64,000 nucleotides of DNA from Thiohalophilus thiocyanatoxydans. Lineage in GTDB: Bacteria > Pseudomonadota > Gammaproteobacteria > UBA6429 > Thiohalophilaceae. Below, in pieces: positions 9,239 to 18,509 of this stretch (positions within the stretch are counted from its first letter, which is position 1; every line of letters starts with the position of its first letter). A program made the position numbers and the translations under genes. The stretch spans positions 310,001-374,000 of the forward strand of contig NZ_SOQX01000002.1 of the NCBI RefSeq assembly GCF_004366735.1. The letters are read 5' to 3'. The notes beneath the pieces were generated by a model that did no database searches, had not been told where the DNA came from, and saw only the letters and a program-made list of their open reading frames with translations.

Positions 9239-10252
9239 ATGATAGAGAGTATGATTTCAACTAATTCTAGAATTGTTGTAACAGGTGCTTGTGGATCCGT
9301 AGGGTCAGAACTAGTACGCCGTCTTCTAAGCTTGGGGCATACTGTTTGTGCTCTTGATCAAAGTGAGGATGGTCTTTTTAGACTTGATCAGGAGCTCAAT
9401 GAAATAGCTGAAGGTCGTTTACGTTCATTCTTAGGTAACATCAGAGATGAGTACCGTCTTAGAATGGCTTTTGAAGGTGTTGATATTGTCTTTCACTGCG
9501 CTGCCTTGAAGCATGTTTATTTATCGGAGTATAACCCTTTCGAGGCGATGCAAACGAATATTGAAGGTTCGCACAATGTGATTCAGGCGGCCATTGCTGC
9601 AGATGTCGATCGTGTGATTTTTACAAGTAGCGACAAAGCAGTTAATCCAACCAGCACAATGGGTGCAAGTAAACTTTTGGGGGAGCGTTTGTTTGTATCG
9701 GCTAACCATCACGCTGGAAAACATAAAACTCGATTCTCCTGTGTGCGTTTTGGCAATGTTCTTAATTCGAACGGCTCAGTCTTGACAATCTTCAAAAGAC
9801 AACTCGAAAATGGTTCACCAATTACTATAACATCAAAACAGATGACTCGTTTTTTCATTACTATGGAACAGGCGGTAGATCTTTGTTTGTATGCAGCATC
9901 TGAGATGTTGGGTGGTGAAATTTTTGTATTGAATATGGGTAGTAATGATATAATGACACTTGCGCGAGTTGTAAGTGGTGATGAGTCACCTGAATTTATA
10001 GAAATTGGTGTAAAGCCGGGCGAAAAACTCTATGAAGAGTTGGTAACAGAAAATGAAGCGCCTCGCACTGTATATGATGATCACGTTTATGTCGTTCTAC
10101 CTGATACAGTAGATCTTATGTCAGATGAAACACGTCATGAGTATAGTAAGTACAATGACTTTCCACGCCTTAATGCCCCGTTACGCTCGGATCAGGACCT
10201 TTTGACTGAAGAAGAAGTAGCCAATATTCTTAGTTTTTCAAGCTTAATATAG
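9239..10252 (+). CDS. UDP-HexNAc 4,6-dehydratase-like protein (soluble WbpM/PseB family)
   Basis: A 337-residue soluble member of the CapD/WbpM/PseB family, which forms 4-keto-6-deoxy sugars from UDP-GlcNAc-type substrates. Rossmann motif GACGSVGSE is at about 16-24. The active site reads SSDKAVNPTSTMGASK, with Asp-Lys present and Met in place of the PseB tyrosine, as in WbpM-type enzymes. PGEKLYEELV near the C-terminus is a family hallmark. ATG 9239 is used; ATG 9251 in frame is an alternative. It would supply the keto sugar for the aminotransferase encoded downstream. Confidence 0.88.
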   Translation: MIESMISTNSRIVVTGACGSVGSELVRRLLSLGHTVCALDQSEDGLFRLDQELNEIAEGRLRSFLGNIRDEYRLRMAFEGVDIVFHCAALKHVYLSEYNPFEAMQTNIEGSHNVIQAAIAADVDRVIFTSSDKAVNPTSTMGASKLLGERLFVSANHHAGKHKTRFSCVRFGNVLNSNGSVLTIFKRQLENGSPITITSKQMTRFFITMEQAVDLCLYAASEMLGGEIFVLNMGSNDIMTLARVVSGDESPEFIEIGVKPGEKLYEELVTENEAPRTVYDDHVYVVLPDTVDLMSDETRHEYSKYNDFPRLNAPLRSDQDLLTEEEVANILSFSSLI

Positions 10253-10301
10253 TATACGGTTGGTTCGTGCCCAGTTTGTTGTGTGAAAGAGATAAAAATA
10301 A

Positions 10302-11042
10302 ATGTATAAGTTGAACAAGCATTTTTCTGATCTCAGAGAAGCATATCAATCTGTTGGAAAGCGTACATGGCTTGCATCAGATTTTGATAAAACACAACTC
10401 GAAATTTCCAGATCCCTTTTTAATCCGGAAAGCCTTGAGTCACGAAATCCACGACCCAAAGCACAAGAAGTTTATGCGTTATTATCTGGATTACCCTTCG
10501 AAGAAGATTTCACGGAAGCGCTGATTTCTGTTCAAAAGGAAATATCAAAAATCCTTAAGGATAGCTTGCACTACTGGGTCTTGCCACAAAACCTCGGGTT
10601 GGAATATTGCGTATTTAAATGGCCAGACGACTATTGGCATGATAGTTGGCAATCTAGTATTGAAACAACATTGACAGCATTGAAGCCCTCCGTCTTTAAA
10701 TTTATTATTGGCGGTATACAAATTAATCCAGATGGTTGTGTCGTCGCTAGAGGATTTGACAAAAATGCCGAAATATTTCGCTTGCGCACTAGACTCAAAT
10801 CGGAAATATCTTTCATGCCGAAAAAGCAGTCTGCTTGGGCGCATGTTCCACTAGGACGAATTCTTGAACCATTAGGGGTGAGACGATTTTCGGATCTTGC
10901 GAGTTTAATGCAAGAACTCAGTGACATAACAATTGCATCAACCGAAATACGTAGCATGAAATTCATCCATGAGACACGTTGGTATATGGAAGAAAGAGAG
11001 CTTATTGCCGAGTATCCCCTTATTCAAACATCAGCAAAGTAG
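10302..11042 (+). CDS. Protein of unknown function, possible degenerate 2H-phosphoesterase fold
   Basis: A 246-residue protein that I do not recognise as a named family. No signal peptide or membrane segment is seen. The C-terminal third resembles the second half of 2'-5' RNA-ligase-like (2H) proteins: WAHVPLGRILEPLG looks like a decayed HxTLxR motif, and the terminal block KFIHETRWYMEERELIAEYPL resembles the last strand pair of that fold. A first His motif might be LHYWVLPQ. This is weak inference. It lies between the dehydratase and the SpsF fusion, 4 bp before the latter, so it is probably co-translated and part of the same sugar pathway, perhaps in a hydrolase role. Confidence 0.7.
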   Translation: MYKLNKHFSDLREAYQSVGKRTWLASDFDKTQLEISRSLFNPESLESRNPRPKAQEVYALLSGLPFEEDFTEALISVQKEISKILKDSLHYWVLPQNLGLEYCVFKWPDDYWHDSWQSSIETTLTALKPSVFKFIIGGIQINPDGCVVARGFDKNAEIFRLRTRLKSEISFMPKKQSAWAHVPLGRILEPLGVRRFSDLASLMQELSDITIASTEIRSMKFIHETRWYMEERELIAEYPLIQTSAK

Positions 11043-11046
11043 AATT

Positions 11047-13113
11047 ATGAAAAAATCAGGGAAAGTAGTAGCAATTGTACAGGCGCGCATGGGATCTCGC
11101 CGGTTGCCTGGCAAGACCATGATGGATGTCGCGGGAGTCCCATTATTGGAACGCCTATTACGCCAACTTCAAGGCGCAACATCTCTTGATGAAATAGTCA
11201 TCGCAACCAGTAGCGAACCGGCTGACGACGTCATTGCCGAATTTGGTCGGAATCTAGGTTATCGGGTCGTCCGTGGATCTAAAGAAAATGTTCTTAGTCG
11301 CTATATCAAAGCGGCTGACGCATCTGAAGCCGATATCGTGGTGCGAGTTACTGGTGATTGTCCGTTGCACTCGCCGGATACCGTCGATGAAGTAGTGTAT
11401 ACTTTCCTTGATTCAAATGCAGAATATGCCAGTAATACAAACCCGTACACAAGGCCCGATGGTCAGGATGTGGAGGTGTTTACTACATCGGTTATGAATC
11501 TGGCATCAACTTTCGCAGTTGATGAACCTGATCTTGAGCATGTTACCTTATGGATTCGTCGAAATCCTGATGTAGTCAAACTGGATGTATCACACCAGCC
11601 GCCAATTAACCCATCAATGCGTTGGTCTGTTGACCATCCGGACGATCTTGAATTTGTACGATTAGTGTGGGCTTGTCTAGACCGGCGTGGTCCAGGACCC
11701 TTCAACTTCGAGGAAATCATGTCAACCGTTACTGAAAGTGGTGCAGAACCAGGAAAAGCGATAATCAATGAGGGTTATTATCTGTCAATATTCAACACCG
11801 CTACTGCTGAAGCCGCACCGCCGCTATCTTTGGGCAAAAGCTTTGCTTGGTTGGAACGCAGTGAGCAAGTAATACCGGGTGGTGCACAAACCTACTCAAA
11901 GAGTTGGCGTCATCACATCAGGGGTGTAACGCCAATCTTTCTGGAAAACGGCAAAGGCGCGGTTGTCACGGATGTGGATGGTAACCAATATGTTGATCTT
12001 GTCCAAGGCTTATTGCCTAATATTTTAGGGTATGCACATGATGAAGTAGATCGCGCTGCCTATGAACGAGCAACTCATGGCCACTGTTTCACATTGCCTC
12101 ATCCCATTGAGGTGGAGCTTGCAGAAAGGCTCTGCAGTCTGATCCCTTGCGCAGAGATGGTTCGATATGGAAAGAACGGTTCTGATGCCACGTCAGGTGC
12201 AATACGAGCAGCTAGAGCTTATACCGAAAGAGATCGGGTCGCAGTTTGTGGTTACCATGGTTGGCAAGACTGGTTTATTGGTTCTACTTCACGCAACGCA
12301 GGCGTACCAAAAACTGTCCAGGAACTGACGCACCCATTCCCTTATAATGATCTTGATGCACTTGAGGAGCTACTAGCGAGCAAATCCGGAGAGTTCGCTG
12401 CCGTGATAATGGAACCGGTCAATTTTAACTGGCCTGATCGTGAGTACCTGGCAAAGGTAAAAGAGATTGTGCATAAGCATGGTGCCTTACTTATTTTTGA
12501 TGAAATATGTTCCGGTTTCCATTTTCAGCTTGGTGGCGCACAAAAGATATTCGACGTAACGCCTGATATGGCTACCTTCGGAAAGGCTATGGGTAATGGC
12601 TGGCCAATTAGCTGCATCGTAGGACGCCGTGATGTTATGAAAGTTTTCGAAGATGCTTTCGTGAGCTTTACTTTTGCTGGTGACGTGTCTGCTATGGCTG
12701 CATCATTGAAAGTCCTTGATATTCTTGAACACGGTGATGCATATGCACGCATGACTGCTGCTGGTACCAAACTATTTGATGGCGCACGGATCATGGCTGA
12801 AGCGGCGGGTTTAAAAGATACCTTCATCTTAAAGGGACATCCACATTGGGCGACATTTGCATTCATTAACGAAAATGGCGAAGATGACCCGGCAACAAAA
12901 GCTCTTTGGTTACAGGAAGTTACGCGTCGAGGAGTACTGATGTTAACTACGTTTAATATTTCAGCAGCACTAGATGAAGCTGCAGTGAACATAGTGCTTT
13001 CTGCTTTCGCTCATGGCTTCAAACGTATTGCAGAGGCTCGAAATAATGGTATTGATCCTAAAGAGTGGTTAGAGGGGCCTGTTCCCGTGCCAGCGTTCCA
13101 AGCCAGAAGTTAA
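11047..13113 (+). CDS. SpsF-type cytidylyltransferase fused to class III (GSA-like) aminotransferase
   Basis: A two-domain protein of 688 residues. Residues 1 to about 240 are an SpsF/acylneuraminate cytidylyltransferase-like nucleotidyltransferase (VAIVQARMGSRRLPGKTM near the N-terminus, VRVTGDCPL). Residues about 265-680 are a glutamate-1-semialdehyde aminomutase-like aminotransferase, with PGGAQTYSK, YGKNGSDATSGAIRAAR, FDEICSGF and the PLP lysine at Lys513 in TFGKAMGNGWP. ATG 11047 gives the standard start; an upstream in-frame ATG at 10969 overlaps the preceding gene. The likely roles are CMP activation of a nonulosonate and transamination of a keto sugar. Known nonulosonate pathways use DegT-type aminotransferases, so a class III domain is unusual. 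Confidence 0.88.
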   Translation: MKKSGKVVAIVQARMGSRRLPGKTMMDVAGVPLLERLLRQLQGATSLDEIVIATSSEPADDVIAEFGRNLGYRVVRGSKENVLSRYIKAADASEADIVVRVTGDCPLHSPDTVDEVVYTFLDSNAEYASNTNPYTRPDGQDVEVFTTSVMNLASTFAVDEPDLEHVTLWIRRNPDVVKLDVSHQPPINPSMRWSVDHPDDLEFVRLVWACLDRRGPGPFNFEEIMSTVTESGAEPGKAIINEGYYLSIFNTATAEAAPPLSLGKSFAWLERSEQVIPGGAQTYSKSWRHHIRGVTPIFLENGKGAVVTDVDGNQYVDLVQGLLPNILGYAHDEVDRAAYERATHGHCFTLPHPIEVELAERLCSLIPCAEMVRYGKNGSDATSGAIRAARAYTERDRVAVCGYHGWQDWFIGSTSRNAGVPKTVQELTHPFPYNDLDALEELLASKSGEFAAVIMEPVNFNWPDREYLAKVKEIVHKHGALLIFDEICSGFHFQLGGAQKIFDVTPDMATFGKAMGNGWPISCIVGRRDVMKVFEDAFVSFTFAGDVSAMAASLKVLDILEHGDAYARMTAAGTKLFDGARIMAEAAGLKDTFILKGHPHWATFAFINENGEDDPATKALWLQEVTRRGVLMLTTFNISAALDEAAVNIVLSAFAHGFKRIAEARNNGIDPKEWLEGPVPVPAFQARS

Positions 13114-13209
13114 TCTATCCTCATTAACATAGTAAAGAGAGTAACTATACAAGGTAAAGCTATATATGAATCAATTTGTATGATTCAAGAATTTTAGACA
13201 AGGTTTTTC

Positions 13210-14040
13210 ATGATAATCAGTCATAAATATAAATATATTTTTTTGCATACCCCTAAGGTCGCTGGCTCATCGATTGCTGTCTATTTGAGTCAGTTTCTTG
13301 GTGATGACGACTTGATGCTCGATGCTTGGAATGACGCATTGAATAATCGTATTCCATACAACAAAAGAGTTTTTAGAGAGATTAACAATGAATACGGCTT
13401 GCAAATGATTTCTGAGGCGCTGAAGCGCAGGGAAAATGATGGCAAATTATTTGAAAGGCCAGTTCTCGATTATGCGCTTAGAAAGAATATAGCGAAGAAA
13501 TTGGGAACAGAGAGCGTGCATGCTGCTGCTATCCAGGTTGCACAATATGCTCCGGAGGAGTGGAGTAATTATTTTAAATTCGCTTTTTTGCGTAATCCGT
13601 ATACTCATGCGGTTTCTTTTTTTAGATTTAATGAATCTGCATGGTCTCTTGCAGCCGGCAAAGAAAATGAACTGTTTGAAAATAATAGTAATAGTAATGG
13701 GCAATTCAAGAATTTTTTGAGGGGGGTATTATATGAGCGCAATAAGGGCATACAACAGAACTCACTGCCTGAGCGAAATTATGAAATCCCTGGAGATAAA
13801 ATCTACATGATTGATGGTGATATAGCAGTAGATTATATCGGTAGGTTTGAGACGCTTGAGGCTGATATTGAAAAAATTTCAAATATTATTAAGCTTCCTC
13901 CGTCAGTGATACCATTTCCGCATACAAAAAAAAATTCTCCAGTGAATATAAGAGATATATATGATGATGAGTCTAAAGCTCTGGTAGAGGAAATCTGGTC
14001 TAATGTTTTTAGACATTTTGATTATGAATTTCCTTTGTAA
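13210..14040 (+). CDS. Sulfotransferase family 2-like protein
   Basis: A 276-residue cytosolic sulfotransferase-like protein. The PAPS 5'-phosphosulfate loop reads FLHTPKVAGSSI at about residues 12-23. The 3'-phosphate motif reads FAFLRNPYTHAVSFF at about 124-138. Such proteins move sulfate from PAPS to a carbohydrate hydroxyl. Strong AT richness matches the neighbours. It is the first of three sulfotransferase-like genes in the locus. Confidence 0.85.
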   Translation: MIISHKYKYIFLHTPKVAGSSIAVYLSQFLGDDDLMLDAWNDALNNRIPYNKRVFREINNEYGLQMISEALKRRENDGKLFERPVLDYALRKNIAKKLGTESVHAAAIQVAQYAPEEWSNYFKFAFLRNPYTHAVSFFRFNESAWSLAAGKENELFENNSNSNGQFKNFLRGVLYERNKGIQQNSLPERNYEIPGDKIYMIDGDIAVDYIGRFETLEADIEKISNIIKLPPSVIPFPHTKKNSPVNIRDIYDDESKALVEEIWSNVFRHFDYEFPL

Positions 14041-14236
14041 AGTCGCGTATTCAAATTGAAAGTGCATCATCAAGTTTAATCACGAAAGATACCTGATTCG
14101 TGGTTTCGATACTAATGCATTACCGTGTGCGATTATTGGGATTATCCATTACGCAGTCAACATGTTGTTGAGTGATTCTCGTAAAATTATGCTTCTTGGG
14201 AAAATGCTAGCGGAGTGAGTGCATTCGTATTTTCAT

Positions 14237-14960
14237 TCAAGCCACATACCCACGAAGCGAAGGGATGGGCAATGTAGAATTACGCATTGGGTGCCTTGGC
14301 GATTTTTTTTGATGCTGAGAAAATTCCCGGCCATTATTGACTGTGATCGTATGAACCCAGTGTGCCAGAGGTTTGAGTAATTGAGGTATTGCTTCGTAGA
14401 CGGCATCAGCTATCTTCCGCGCCACATTGGCGAGCTGCTTAAAGCGTGATTTATGTTCTACCAGCGTTACCAGTGCCTGATGGTGTTTTATCGATAACGG
14501 TATAGAATTCCCAATCGCCGAAATAGCGGTGTGACTCGACGATAGCCTTCGTCGGTGGATGGAGAGACATTGTTCGGGATCTGGTGGCGAAATGAATAGG
14601 GAGCAAAGTGCTTCTTGCGTTGCTTCTGGCAACGCAGATGCCGATTGAGTGGCCGTCAGCCTGCTAATCGGCGATGGATATATTGGTAAATGGGCTTGTG
14701 ACTGACAGATCGGCTTCCTGAGCTAGACAACAACAGATATTCTCGGGACTCCAGTCTTCGCACAGGAGCTGGCGAACAAGGCGCCAGGTAGCATTATCGG
14801 TGTGAGGTCAAACTTTGACCGTATGAGCGCTGAAGACAGAAGCGATGGGCTGTGCGCGAGGTATTTCCGATATCCCTGGTTGCGGTGCAACGCATACCTC
14901 ATGGTGGTTACATATACGCCGATAGAATTATCGACCTTTGTTTAAGTAAGAACCAACTTT
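14237..14960 (-). pseudogene. IS30-family transposase remnant with frameshifts
   Basis: Broken minus-strand transposase. The 3' part (14237-14632, open) reads ALVTLVEHKSRF and VHTITVNNGREFSQH, the IS30 catalytic-core blocks. Farther upstream on the minus strand, in shifted frames, one finds EDWSPENI, SHKPIYQYIHRR and NRHLRCQKQRKKHF, which match the IS30 middle region in order. At least two frame changes and stops are needed to join them. No terminal repeats could be assigned. The remainder of 14041-15124 shows no gene, so this gap is a decayed insertion site. Confidence 0.85.
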
Positions 14961-15124
14961 CATAGTGCGCAAAATTGATGCTGTTGTTGCAGGGTAAGCT
15001 GCGTGTATTGCTCATGTGTGTTCTCAAACCTTGAGCGGTGAGCGAAGTCATATAGTCTAATGTGGCTTGCCTCGCGCCAAACTAATTGAATTGCATATAC
15101 AAATTGAATTCAGGTTATAAATGT

Positions 15125-16543
15125 ATGAGTGTAGAAAAAGTAAAATTTATAATTGATCCAGGGTATATACCAGCGAAGGAATTAGAGAAAATAATATCAG
15201 AATATGAAATATCACATGATGTCAGTGTGGTGTATGCGCGTCCTAGGAATAAATCGCGATGGAGTAAAAATAATTTTCCTGAAATAAGTACCTCGTATGA
15301 CGAAATCGAAGAGGTTGTTCAATCTAATAAAAAATATCTTCCAGATGTGTATATCGATAAATTAATTTCATTGATAAATGATCATCGTACGCTATTGCTT
15401 TGTGAGCGATGCCGCAATAGAAGGTATGGGGTAAGCTTATTTAATGAACTACGTCGTATAGAAAAAATGTTATATGGTTCTTTTGTTTACTTGAATAGTA
15501 AAAAACCAGAATTTCTATTACTTTTTTCTACGCCGCACCACCCTAGAGTATGGGCTCTTGCAATGGCGGCTGAATATATTAGTATACCTGTATATATAGT
15601 AGAGGAAGCACCAATACCATGGAGATATTGGTTGATATCCGGGATAGATAGTCGTAAGTGTGTGCCTTTGTTCGAAGTAGATAAAAAAAATAAAATTACC
15701 AGCACATTGTCAGCTGAAGTTGAGCAATTTATAAAATACAAAAACCAATCTTATAAAGATGCGATTCCATATTATGAAAAAGAGCGTATAGAGGCAAGGG
15801 GAGGTAAATATTGGTCATGGCGAAAAGAAATATCTGACCATAAGTTTCACTTAGTATCGCTATTAAAAAAATGGCGACTATTTAAGTCATATTACCAATT
15901 TGTTAATACTACAGAGATAGATGCCCCGTATTTAGTATTTTTCATGCATCGCCAACCAGAGAGAACTTCTTTACCAGAAGGGATGAGTTTTTCACAGCAA
16001 TGGTATGCAATACGGGCAATTTCTCTCGCTTTACCTCCAGGATATAGGTTGTATGTGAAAGAGCATCCATCAACCTTCACGAATATAACTGATGAGCGAT
16101 ACCGGCATAAAGGTTTTTATTCTGATATCGATGCCTTAACGAATACCTTCCTTCTTCCTCTTGAAGAGGATACGTTTCAATTAATTGATAATGCCGTCGC
16201 TGTTTGTACTTTAACGGGTATTGTGGGCATAGAAGCCCTTACTAGAGGGACGCCTGTAATTGCATTTGGCAACCCTTCGTATCGTAGTGCCCCGGGTGTT
16301 TTCATAGCGAGCAATGAAAATGATATTTCTGCTGCTATTAATAAGATAAATCTTACGCACAATGAGAAGGATTTAACTTCTGCTGTTAGGCAATACCTGC
16401 AGTGGGTGGTTAAGAATTCTGTTTCTGGGTTTGAGCAAGACGAAATTGATTATAGCTATTATCCAGAAAAGGTAAGAATAGCTGGGCATATTAGGTTATT
16501 GAAACGGCTATTGGATTACACAAAAGAGCATCAAGAGCTGTGA
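15125..16543 (+). CDS. Capsule_synth-like polysaccharide biosynthesis protein
   Basis: A 472-residue protein resembling the KpsS/KpsC (Capsule_synth) group of Kdo-type transferases. Supporting blocks are FFMHRQPERTSLPEG, the RLYVKEHPS strand, and the C-terminal donor-site-like VCTLTGIVGIEALTRGTPVIAFG. ATG 15125 is preferred; the longer frame would use a TTG at 15086. The gene follows the decayed IS30 and is very AT-rich. It could transfer a nonulosonic or Kdo-like sugar, which would fit the NeuB-like gene upstream. That role is inferred. Confidence 0.75.
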   Translation: MSVEKVKFIIDPGYIPAKELEKIISEYEISHDVSVVYARPRNKSRWSKNNFPEISTSYDEIEEVVQSNKKYLPDVYIDKLISLINDHRTLLLCERCRNRRYGVSLFNELRRIEKMLYGSFVYLNSKKPEFLLLFSTPHHPRVWALAMAAEYISIPVYIVEEAPIPWRYWLISGIDSRKCVPLFEVDKKNKITSTLSAEVEQFIKYKNQSYKDAIPYYEKERIEARGGKYWSWRKEISDHKFHLVSLLKKWRLFKSYYQFVNTTEIDAPYLVFFMHRQPERTSLPEGMSFSQQWYAIRAISLALPPGYRLYVKEHPSTFTNITDERYRHKGFYSDIDALTNTFLLPLEEDTFQLIDNAVAVCTLTGIVGIEALTRGTPVIAFGNPSYRSAPGVFIASNENDISAAINKINLTHNEKDLTSAVRQYLQWVVKNSVSGFEQDEIDYSYYPEKVRIAGHIRLLKRLLDYTKEHQEL

Positions 16544-16598
16544 TCAGATGTGTTTATTGAAAACATGGCTCCATATAAAAGTATAAGGCTGAGAACAT

Positions 16599-17366
16599 AT
16601 GGTTAAAAAGTTATTAAAAATTCTACAATTCGCATTTTTATTTCCAAAGTCATTTGTAAATATAAATTTATGGGCCAGAGATGAGCTACGAAAAAATCGA
16701 TTAACAGTATTATCAGATAGTGCAGGATCTGATAAAGGTACGAAAAAGCATTTATATACTCGTATTTATGATGATTTATTTGACAAAGAAAGGGAAAAAA
16801 TAAAATGTATACTGGAAATTGGGCTTCTGTGTCACTCAGTTCAAAACATTATTGGGGGTAACAAATTTTCTTCTGTACCTTCTCTCGATATGTGGAGCAA
16901 GTACTTTCCCGCAGCTAATGTGTATGGGTTTGATGATAAGGACTTTACTAATGCTCATGGTGCATGGACGAAGATATATAGAGGTGACCAAAGTAACAGG
17001 GAAGATCTTGCGAAGATATCATCCTCTGATGGCGGCTTTGATGTGGTAATTGATGACGCATTACATGCATCCTATCATCAGCAAGTCACATTTTCTTTCC
17101 TGTTTTCTGAGCTCAAGCCTGGAGGGTTTTATATTATTGAGGATTTGCATTTTCAGCCGAGTTGGGTAGAAGAACTACATCCTATAGGTAAAACTATCGA
17201 TTACCTTGAAAAATTGCGAAGCACTGGTGTATGGGATTCTCCGGTTGCAACAGAAGATGAGAAGAAATTAATTGAGAATACAGTAGAATCTATAGAGTTT
17301 TACGATAGTATGAGTCAGGGATTGTCTGGTGTAAGAGCACTCGCTGTAATACGTAAAAAATTATAA
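16599..17366 (+). CDS. Class I SAM-dependent methyltransferase
   Basis: A 255-residue protein. SDKGTKKHLYTRIYDDLF followed by ILEIGLL resembles the SAM-binding start of sugar or antibiotic methyltransferases (CmcI-like group), and FDVVIDDALHASYHQ with LKPGGFYIIEDL provides the acidic and post-core strands. It would modify a glycan or sugar intermediate in the cytoplasm. The N-terminal 30 residues are hydrophobic and may associate with the membrane. Target unknown. Confidence 0.8.
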   Translation: MVKKLLKILQFAFLFPKSFVNINLWARDELRKNRLTVLSDSAGSDKGTKKHLYTRIYDDLFDKEREKIKCILEIGLLCHSVQNIIGGNKFSSVPSLDMWSKYFPAANVYGFDDKDFTNAHGAWTKIYRGDQSNREDLAKISSSDGGFDVVIDDALHASYHQQVTFSFLFSELKPGGFYIIEDLHFQPSWVEELHPIGKTIDYLEKLRSTGVWDSPVATEDEKKLIENTVESIEFYDSMSQGLSGVRALAVIRKKL

Positions 17367-17585
17367 TTTAATTATCTGTTAGGATATCTACTGATAATAT
17401 TTTGTTTCCCTTACCCGTCAAAGAATAGTGAATTATATATTGTCTGGCTAGCATCTGCATGTTTATAACGTGAATGACATCAGACAATATAACCCATCTG
17501 TTTATAAGTGTCTTGAATACTATGTTGGTAGTAAATCAAGAATCACATTTAGTATATATGTTGTGGATTTAAAAAAAGGGCTATA

Positions 17586-18497
17586 ATGCGTAAATCATCA
17601 TCTTGGCACTCCCTTAACGCAGATCGCGGATTAAGCAAAATAGAGAAAATTCGGTGGATGATATATAATATTATCAACAATAGCATGCCACAGCGAAACT
17701 TGGATCCAAATCTCAATGTCAAGACATTTGATCTTGAAAATCCTGACCATAATTGGCAAAAAGTAAGTTCAATTGCGTCACCCGCAAGACGTATGAGTGA
17801 TTTTTTTTGGCTTCAGCTACCATGGGAGCAGTTAGCAATGGAGCTCGGGAGTCAGGTGAGCGCAGTTGAAGTGGGTTGTGGAAGCGGACGTTATGGTAGC
17901 TTGTTGAAGGAGTGCTTGGGGGATAAGTTAATTGAATATATTGGAATTGATATTAAGCCCCATAAGGATTGGCGTGAATTATCCAAAGACAATAGGTTTA
18001 AATTCGTTGTAGGTGATTCGTCTTCTATGTCTGAGTACTTACAATCGGCAAATTTAATTATTACCCAGAGTGCCTTGGAACATTTTGATGAAGATTTAAC
18101 TTTTTTTCGTCAGATTTCCGATTATATTAATAGCGCTGGTAAGCCTGTTATTCAAGTTCATTTAATGCCTTCTGCTGGATGTCAGATGACATTTCTTTGG
18201 CATGGAGTCCGACACTATACACCAAGAACAGTTTCAAAAATAACCAAAATTTTTGATTCTGATACGGTGAAAACCCTTTATTCTCTCGGTTCAAGAAATT
18301 GTAATAGAGTACATCGCCGTTTTATTACGATTCCGAGACGGTTTGGTAAAGGAGATCAAAGAGAATGCAAAATAGGCACGTATCAATCCCAACTGCATGA
18401 TGCTATCGAGCGAGATCTACAAAAACCGAAAAAAAACGAAGCTTGTTTTTACGCGTTATTGTTACAAAGTAACGTAATGAATCCTCTCGCTATCTAG
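17586..18497 (+). CDS. Class I SAM-dependent methyltransferase
   Basis: A 303-residue protein with motif I VEVGCGSGRYG, an acidic strand end IGIDIKPHKDW, and the post-motif ITQSALEHFDED. The C-terminal half contains HGVRHYTPRTV. It is unrelated in detail to the preceding methyltransferase. The gap before it (17367-17585) shows no gene. Substrate unknown; context suggests a glycan modification. Confidence 0.82.
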   Translation: MRKSSSWHSLNADRGLSKIEKIRWMIYNIINNSMPQRNLDPNLNVKTFDLENPDHNWQKVSSIASPARRMSDFFWLQLPWEQLAMELGSQVSAVEVGCGSGRYGSLLKECLGDKLIEYIGIDIKPHKDWRELSKDNRFKFVVGDSSSMSEYLQSANLIITQSALEHFDEDLTFFRQISDYINSAGKPVIQVHLMPSAGCQMTFLWHGVRHYTPRTVSKITKIFDSDTVKTLYSLGSRNCNRVHRRFITIPRRFGKGDQRECKIGTYQSQLHDAIERDLQKPKKNEACFYALLLQSNVMNPLAI

Positions 18498-18509
18498 AAT
18501 GAGAAATAT

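Noticed and set aside
14237-14632. Intact minus-strand gene of 131 residues
   Set aside because: It matches only part of the IS30 transposase, and the rest of the transposase is found upstream in other frames, so it is listed as a pseudogene.
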